The notes beneath the pieces were generated by a model, which had not been told where the DNA came from, did no database searches, and saw only the letters and a list, made by a program, of their open reading frames with translations. 26,113 nucleotides of DNA, taken from positions 1-26,113 of the forward strand of contig JAPUIP010000469.1 of NCBI GenBank assembly GCA_027296925.1, in the 5' to 3' direction. Numbering within the stretch: position 1 is the first letter of the stretch; each line of letters begins with the position of its first letter. The translations under genes and the position numbers were made by a program. Below, piece after piece: positions 23,073-26,113 of the stretch. The stretch is from Candidatus Poribacteria bacterium. GTDB lineage: Bacteria; Poribacteria; WGA-4E; PCPOR2b.

Positions 23073-24552
23073 CCAGAATTTAACCATCATCATGGGACTA
23101 TTACTGAGTTTATCGCTAATACTACTTCTTGGGCGCCTCCGAGAGGGGCAGCCGATACTGGGTGGGCTGGTTGACGCCAACCCGGAGGAAGCCGAAGCGC
23201 TGTACGCCTTGTACGAAAACTACCGTGAAGCAGAGAAGCCAGAATTGGCTTGCGTCGCGTTAAGGCATGCCGTTGATGCACAACTGAACACGCAAAAGAA
23301 AAGGCATTGGAAAGTGGAGTTCAACGCACTGCCATGCGACGATTCGCTCACAAGCGCAAACACAGAACGGATCCAAAACCATGTATTCGCCTATCCAGAT
23401 GGGCCGCCAGATGGTCATGCAGGTGCACCACATTATGAAAAATATTTTCGTGATTTACTTAAACAAAAGGCTGGAGAAAATATTGGACTTCCAATACCTA
23501 AATTAACAAAAAGGGTTGCCCAAAAGCTATTAAAAAGGATTGAAAATGTGAAATTGTATGCCCACGTTTATACTTTTGCTCTAAATTTTAGGTATGGTTT
23601 TACTATTTTCGACTTACTAAATTTTGCGTATGAGGAAGGTTTACAAGGGGTTAATTGTCATATTGTTTATCTTAAAGGAAAAACTGACCAAGAACTTAAG
23701 TATGTTATATCTATTGCGAAAAAATTAGAGCTTGAAATGAGTATTGAATTAAGTACGACTGAGGAAGAGGACGTAAATGAGGCTGCAAGGATAGCTAAAG
23801 TAATGGGAATTAAAAATATTCGGGTGTATGTCCGTTATCCGGGACATTTGGATGAAATCATTGAGAAAGCAATTGAGGATTTAAAATTAATTGCGGAGGT
23901 AGCCGAAGAAAATGATTTGCAGTTTGTTTTGGAACCTCATGAGGTCTTGAAATCCAATGAATTTTTGAATATTATAAAAGAGGTAAACAGCCCCAGAGTA
24001 AATTTACTTTTTGACTTTGGTAACATGATTAATGCAAATGAAGAACCTTTACCAGCGCTGCAAGATATGTCACCTTATATTCAACAGGTTCATCTTAAGG
24101 GAGTACGTAGAGTACAAAACGAAGAAAAGACAGGCTATTCTCAGGTGGGAGTACGTCAAGGAAAAGGGGACTTACCTCAAATGAAAATGATATTTGATAA
24201 TCTTTTGTTAGGCGATTCAAAATCTCAAGTGATTATATATGCACTTGAGCAGGAAGTAGGATATGAGTCTCCACCATTTAGATTCAATGGGGAAGGACCA
24301 AGCCCATCAATACCAGAAAGGGAACGTAGTAAAACTTTATTTAATAGCGACTATTCTATTCCAGAAAATTTACGGATGGAAATAAGAAATGCTCGCAACC
24401 AAGTTCAATACGTAAGAAACGTACTAGCCATTTTAAAGACTTTTGCTGAAATGAGGTTAGAAGATGGGGTTTTTGGCATATCCCCCCGAAAAGGTGCATT
24501 AGCGTGTAAGTATATCGAAGGTATCAATCGCCAGCACCCTGTGGTGGTCTAG
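23065..24552 (+). CDS. Membrane-anchored sugar-phosphate isomerase/epimerase-like TIM barrel with AT-rich core
   Basis: This is a 495-residue predicted protein from ATG 23065 (overlapping the previous stop). Residues 6-22 (LTIIMGLLLSLSLILLL) form a membrane anchor, followed by a helical, TPR-like stretch (EEAEALYALYENYREAEKPE). From about residue 123 (HYEKYF) a xylose-isomerase-like/AP-endonuclease-2 barrel begins at VKLYAHVYTFALNF. It has metal-ligand candidates in FVLEPHE, LLFDFGN, QQVHLKG and YALEQEV. The DNA changes sharply with it: the 60-base block at 23581-23640 counts 18 G+C, against 39 in the block at 21481-21540. The codons return to local style after about 24475. This suggests a horizontally acquired barrel fused to a local head and tail. 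The substrate is unknown. Confidence 0.75.
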   Translation: MFSQNLTIIMGLLLSLSLILLLGRLREGQPILGGLVDANPEEAEALYALYENYREAEKPELACVALRHAVDAQLNTQKKRHWKVEFNALPCDDSLTSANTERIQNHVFAYPDGPPDGHAGAPHYEKYFRDLLKQKAGENIGLPIPKLTKRVAQKLLKRIENVKLYAHVYTFALNFRYGFTIFDLLNFAYEEGLQGVNCHIVYLKGKTDQELKYVISIAKKLELEMSIELSTTEEEDVNEAARIAKVMGIKNIRVYVRYPGHLDEIIEKAIEDLKLIAEVAEENDLQFVLEPHEVLKSNEFLNIIKEVNSPRVNLLFDFGNMINANEEPLPALQDMSPYIQQVHLKGVRRVQNEEKTGYSQVGVRQGKGDLPQMKMIFDNLLLGDSKSQVIIYALEQEVGYESPPFRFNGEGPSPSIPERERSKTLFNSDYSIPENLRMEIRNARNQVQYVRNVLAILKTFAEMRLEDGVFGISPRKGALACKYIEGINRQHPVVV

Positions 24553-24602
24553 TATCTCATGATTTCTAAGACGATTTGAGAACTGAATAATGAGACATTT
24601 AA

Positions 24603-24620
24603 CTCGACTTTGTCACATTA
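24603..24620. repeat. Terminal inverted repeat of the truncated insertion sequence
   Basis: CTCGACTTTGTCACATTA differs at one base from the repeat at 22335-22352 and has the same orientation. It contains the stop codon (TTA on the plus strand, 24618-24620) of the transposase remnant, so it marks the downstream end of that insertion sequence. Confidence 0.75.
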
Positions 24621-24872
24621 AGTTTTGGAGTTTAGGCGATGGTTTCGACACCGGGCATGGGAGTGTCGCGCCGAGAGCCGGGCTTTGTGCTTCTTCTCAA
24701 TCCACAACAAGATTTCCGAGGCATTGAAGGTCCGTTTGGGCAAAATCACTTCAAGGATTTCTCTCACATCGCACAAAGTCAGGTTCAACGCTTTTGGCTT
24801 CCAATCGAGATGTAACACCAAGAGAAACAACATCGCTAGGATGGTCATAGTCATGTGATGATGCCACCCGCC
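24618..24872 (-). pseudogene. C-terminal remnant of a DDE transposase (IS701-like)
   Basis: Only the last roughly 84 residues of a transposase are left on the minus strand. GGWHHHMTMTILAMLFLL is the segment following the last catalytic acid in DDE_5/IS701-type transposases. TLCDVREILEVILPKRTF and IEKKHKARLSARHSHARC complete the C-terminus. The frame ends inside the terminal repeat. Upstream (to 24911) the frame stays open but the sequence no longer looks like a transposase, so the element is truncated near 24872 and no partner repeat is seen there. It is inactive by itself. The family assignment is from pattern memory. Confidence 0.75.
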
Positions 24873-24881
24873 CGGCGAACT

Positions 24882-25037
24882 ATGTTTATCGGTTACATGC
24901 CAGACCCGCAAGATGATCTACTCGCCATCGCCGACCTCCGAACGACGGTTGCCGCGCATCTGAATGAAAAACAGCGGTTTGTTTATAACAGAGAAATGAT
25001 GGAGCAGGGCGGCTCCGCACGCGAGAAAATGGCATAA
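24882..25037 (+). pseudogene. 3' fragment of an unidentified gene, truncated by the insertion
   Basis: An open frame of 51 codons ends at TAA 25035-25037. It reads PDPQDDLLAIADLRTTVAAH then LNEKQRFVYNREMMEQGG, an ordinary soluble helical C-terminus in good local codon usage, but with no Shine-Dalgarno sequence before its only ATG (24882). The left edge abuts the transposase remnant. The simplest reading is the tail of a gene whose 5' part was lost when the element inserted or was deleted. The stop overlaps the Shine-Dalgarno sequence of the following Asp-box gene, so the two were one operon. The family is not recognised. Confidence 0.5.
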
Positions 25038-25047
25038 GGAGTGTTCC

Positions 25048-26113
25048 GTGTTAAAAATCATTGACGAAGGGATTATTTCGCGAGAGCCAAGCCGGGGTGC
25101 CTACATGCCCACCATTACGCCCCTGCCGGATGGGACGTTCATCGCCTGCCAGCATGTGGGACAGGCGTTGGATTCATCGGACAACCACATTGACGTGTTG
25201 CGTTCGGTGGACGGTGGACACACATGGGTGGACGAAGGCAGTATCCACGGCGAAGGACCACCGGATGATGGTTGGACCTACCGGGGACCACATATCAGCA
25301 CGGTTCCCGACGGTCGGTTGGTGATGACAGCGTCACGCTTTCAAACCGGTGGGAATCGGCTTTTCGATCCGGAAACGGAAGCGCTACAGCGTCCGGAGAT
25401 GGTGCTGTTCTGGTCCGAGGATGGGGGCCATACCTGGTCGCCACCTCAAGTGGTGCCTGTAGACCTGCCACCCGAAAAGTACACCTGGAACGGCGCCGGT
25501 GTGCTGCTGCAATTGGCGCCGAATCGGTGGATGTACCCGCTGGAGACCTGGAAGCCGGAAGGCTACGCGGGCCCGCCTGACCAGAAAGCTGCGGCGGTGT
25601 TTTCGTCAGATCAAGGACAGACCTGGGGGGAGTTCACCGTGGTGGCGGACGATACGGCGGGGAAGTTGCTGTGGTGGGATCAGATGAACACTGTCCTGCC
25701 AGATGGACGCATCTACACGCTGCTCTGGACGCACAAGTACGGCACGAAGGAAGATCTGAGTAACCACTGGGTTGTCTCCGAAGATCAGGGCCGCACCTGG
25801 TCGGTGCCTCGCCCCACAAATCTGCGCGGTCAAGTCTGCACCCCCATCCCGCTGCCCGACGGCCGGGTGGCAGCGATTTACAATTTCCGGCATGAACCTC
25901 AGGGCATCCACGTCGCCTTGACGGAAGACCTGACGACCTACGATGTGGAGCGCGAAGTGGTGGTCTTCGATGCCGGCGCCGAGTCGACGCTTGGCAAACC
26001 GCAAAGCGACACTTTTCTCGCCGAACACCTAATGATTGCGTTTGGCAAGCCGGGCGGCATCCTGTTGCCTGATGGTGACCTGATGACCTATTTCTGGTGT
26101 ACGGTGGATGGCG
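25048..26113 (+). CDS. Asp-box sialidase-like propeller protein, 3' end outside the window
   Basis: GTG 25048 follows AAGGAG (25036-25041), and the frame is open to the window edge (355 codons). Four Asp boxes, SVDGGHTW (53-60), SEDGGHTW (123-130), SSDQGQTW (186-193) and SEDQGRTW (244-251), mark a sialidase-fold beta-propeller. An early R-x-P-like segment (SREPSRGAYMPTITPLPDG) is where sialidases carry the first active-site Arg. Activity on sialic acid is unproven. There is no signal peptide. It was probably the second gene of an operon whose first gene is the fragment ending at 25037. It is more GC-rich than the nearby transposon cargo. It is not a close copy of the other Asp-box gene at 15291. 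Confidence 0.9.
   Translation, partial: MLKIIDEGIISREPSRGAYMPTITPLPDGTFIACQHVGQALDSSDNHIDVLRSVDGGHTWVDEGSIHGEGPPDDGWTYRGPHISTVPDGRLVMTASRFQTGGNRLFDPETEALQRPEMVLFWSEDGGHTWSPPQVVPVDLPPEKYTWNGAGVLLQLAPNRWMYPLETWKPEGYAGPPDQKAAAVFSSDQGQTWGEFTVVADDTAGKLLWWDQMNTVLPDGRIYTLLWTHKYGTKEDLSNHWVVSEDQGRTWSVPRPTNLRGQVCTPIPLPDGRVAAIYNFRHEPQGIHVALTEDLTTYDVEREVVVFDAGAESTLGKPQSDTFLAEHLMIAFGKPGGILLPDGDLMTYFWCTVDG

Noticed and set aside
24603..24911. Complete insertion sequence
   Set aside because: Only the C-terminal part of the transposase and one terminal repeat are present; no partner repeat is found at the right edge.

Overview
The window is bacterial and moderately GC-rich, with dense short operons on both strands. 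Its gene mix is a giant TPR protein, phytanoyl-CoA dioxygenase (PhyH), Asp-box/sialidase-like beta-propellers, PIG-L deacetylase, a DapA-family lyase, a GH4 glycosidase and an outer-membrane PorV-like protein. That repertoire is typical of uncultured, sponge- or ocean-associated lineages such as Candidatus Poribacteria or Latescibacteria. The assignment is an inference from gene content only. No rRNA, tRNA or CRISPR array was recognised.

Layout, left half. At 2-3838 lies the C-terminal part of a giant TPR protein whose start is outside the window. It is followed by a small winged-helix-like protein, the house-cleaning pyrophosphatase Maf, and TsaB of tRNA t6A synthesis. Next comes an SDR-family protein in which both catalytic Ser and Tyr appear replaced, and then a secreted two-domain redoxin (6521-7513). 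The redoxin frame is interrupted by a single in-frame TGA exactly where a U-x-x-C redox motif would sit. I read it as a probable selenoprotein; a strong intrinsic terminator follows the extended frame. A MOP-family flippase, a promoter-driven cupin and a class I methyltransferase follow. An envelope operon (10718-13536) then contains a 24-residue coupled small ORF, a lipoprotein, a LysM-LysM-M23 endopeptidase, and an outer-membrane beta-barrel protein fused to a lytic transglycosylase domain.

Layout, right half. A secreted five-bladed-propeller protein (minus strand) diverges from an Asp-box sialidase-like protein and a PhyH oxygenase. A palindrome-rich non-coding stretch (17275-17486) separates these from a leftward hicAB toxin-antitoxin pair. 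The pair's promoter is placed so that hicA mRNA should be leaderless. Leftward of a divergent promoter region lie a DapA-family lyase and a methyltransferase that has lost its SAM-binding core. Rightward lie a GH4 glycosidase and a PIG-L deacetylase. At 22335-24872 there is a composite-transposon-like structure. It has a 225-bp MITE-like element with perfect 18-bp inverted repeats on the left and a truncated transposase with the same repeat on the right. Between them is cargo containing a small membrane protein and a membrane-anchored sugar-isomerase-like TIM barrel whose core is strikingly AT-rich. The window ends in a second Asp-box protein that runs off the right edge, preceded by a gene fragment apparently truncated by the insertion.

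Taken together, the accessory genes suggest a glycan-scavenging lifestyle (propellers, GH4, deacetylase, lyase, oxygenase) in a region that has been reshaped by insertion elements.
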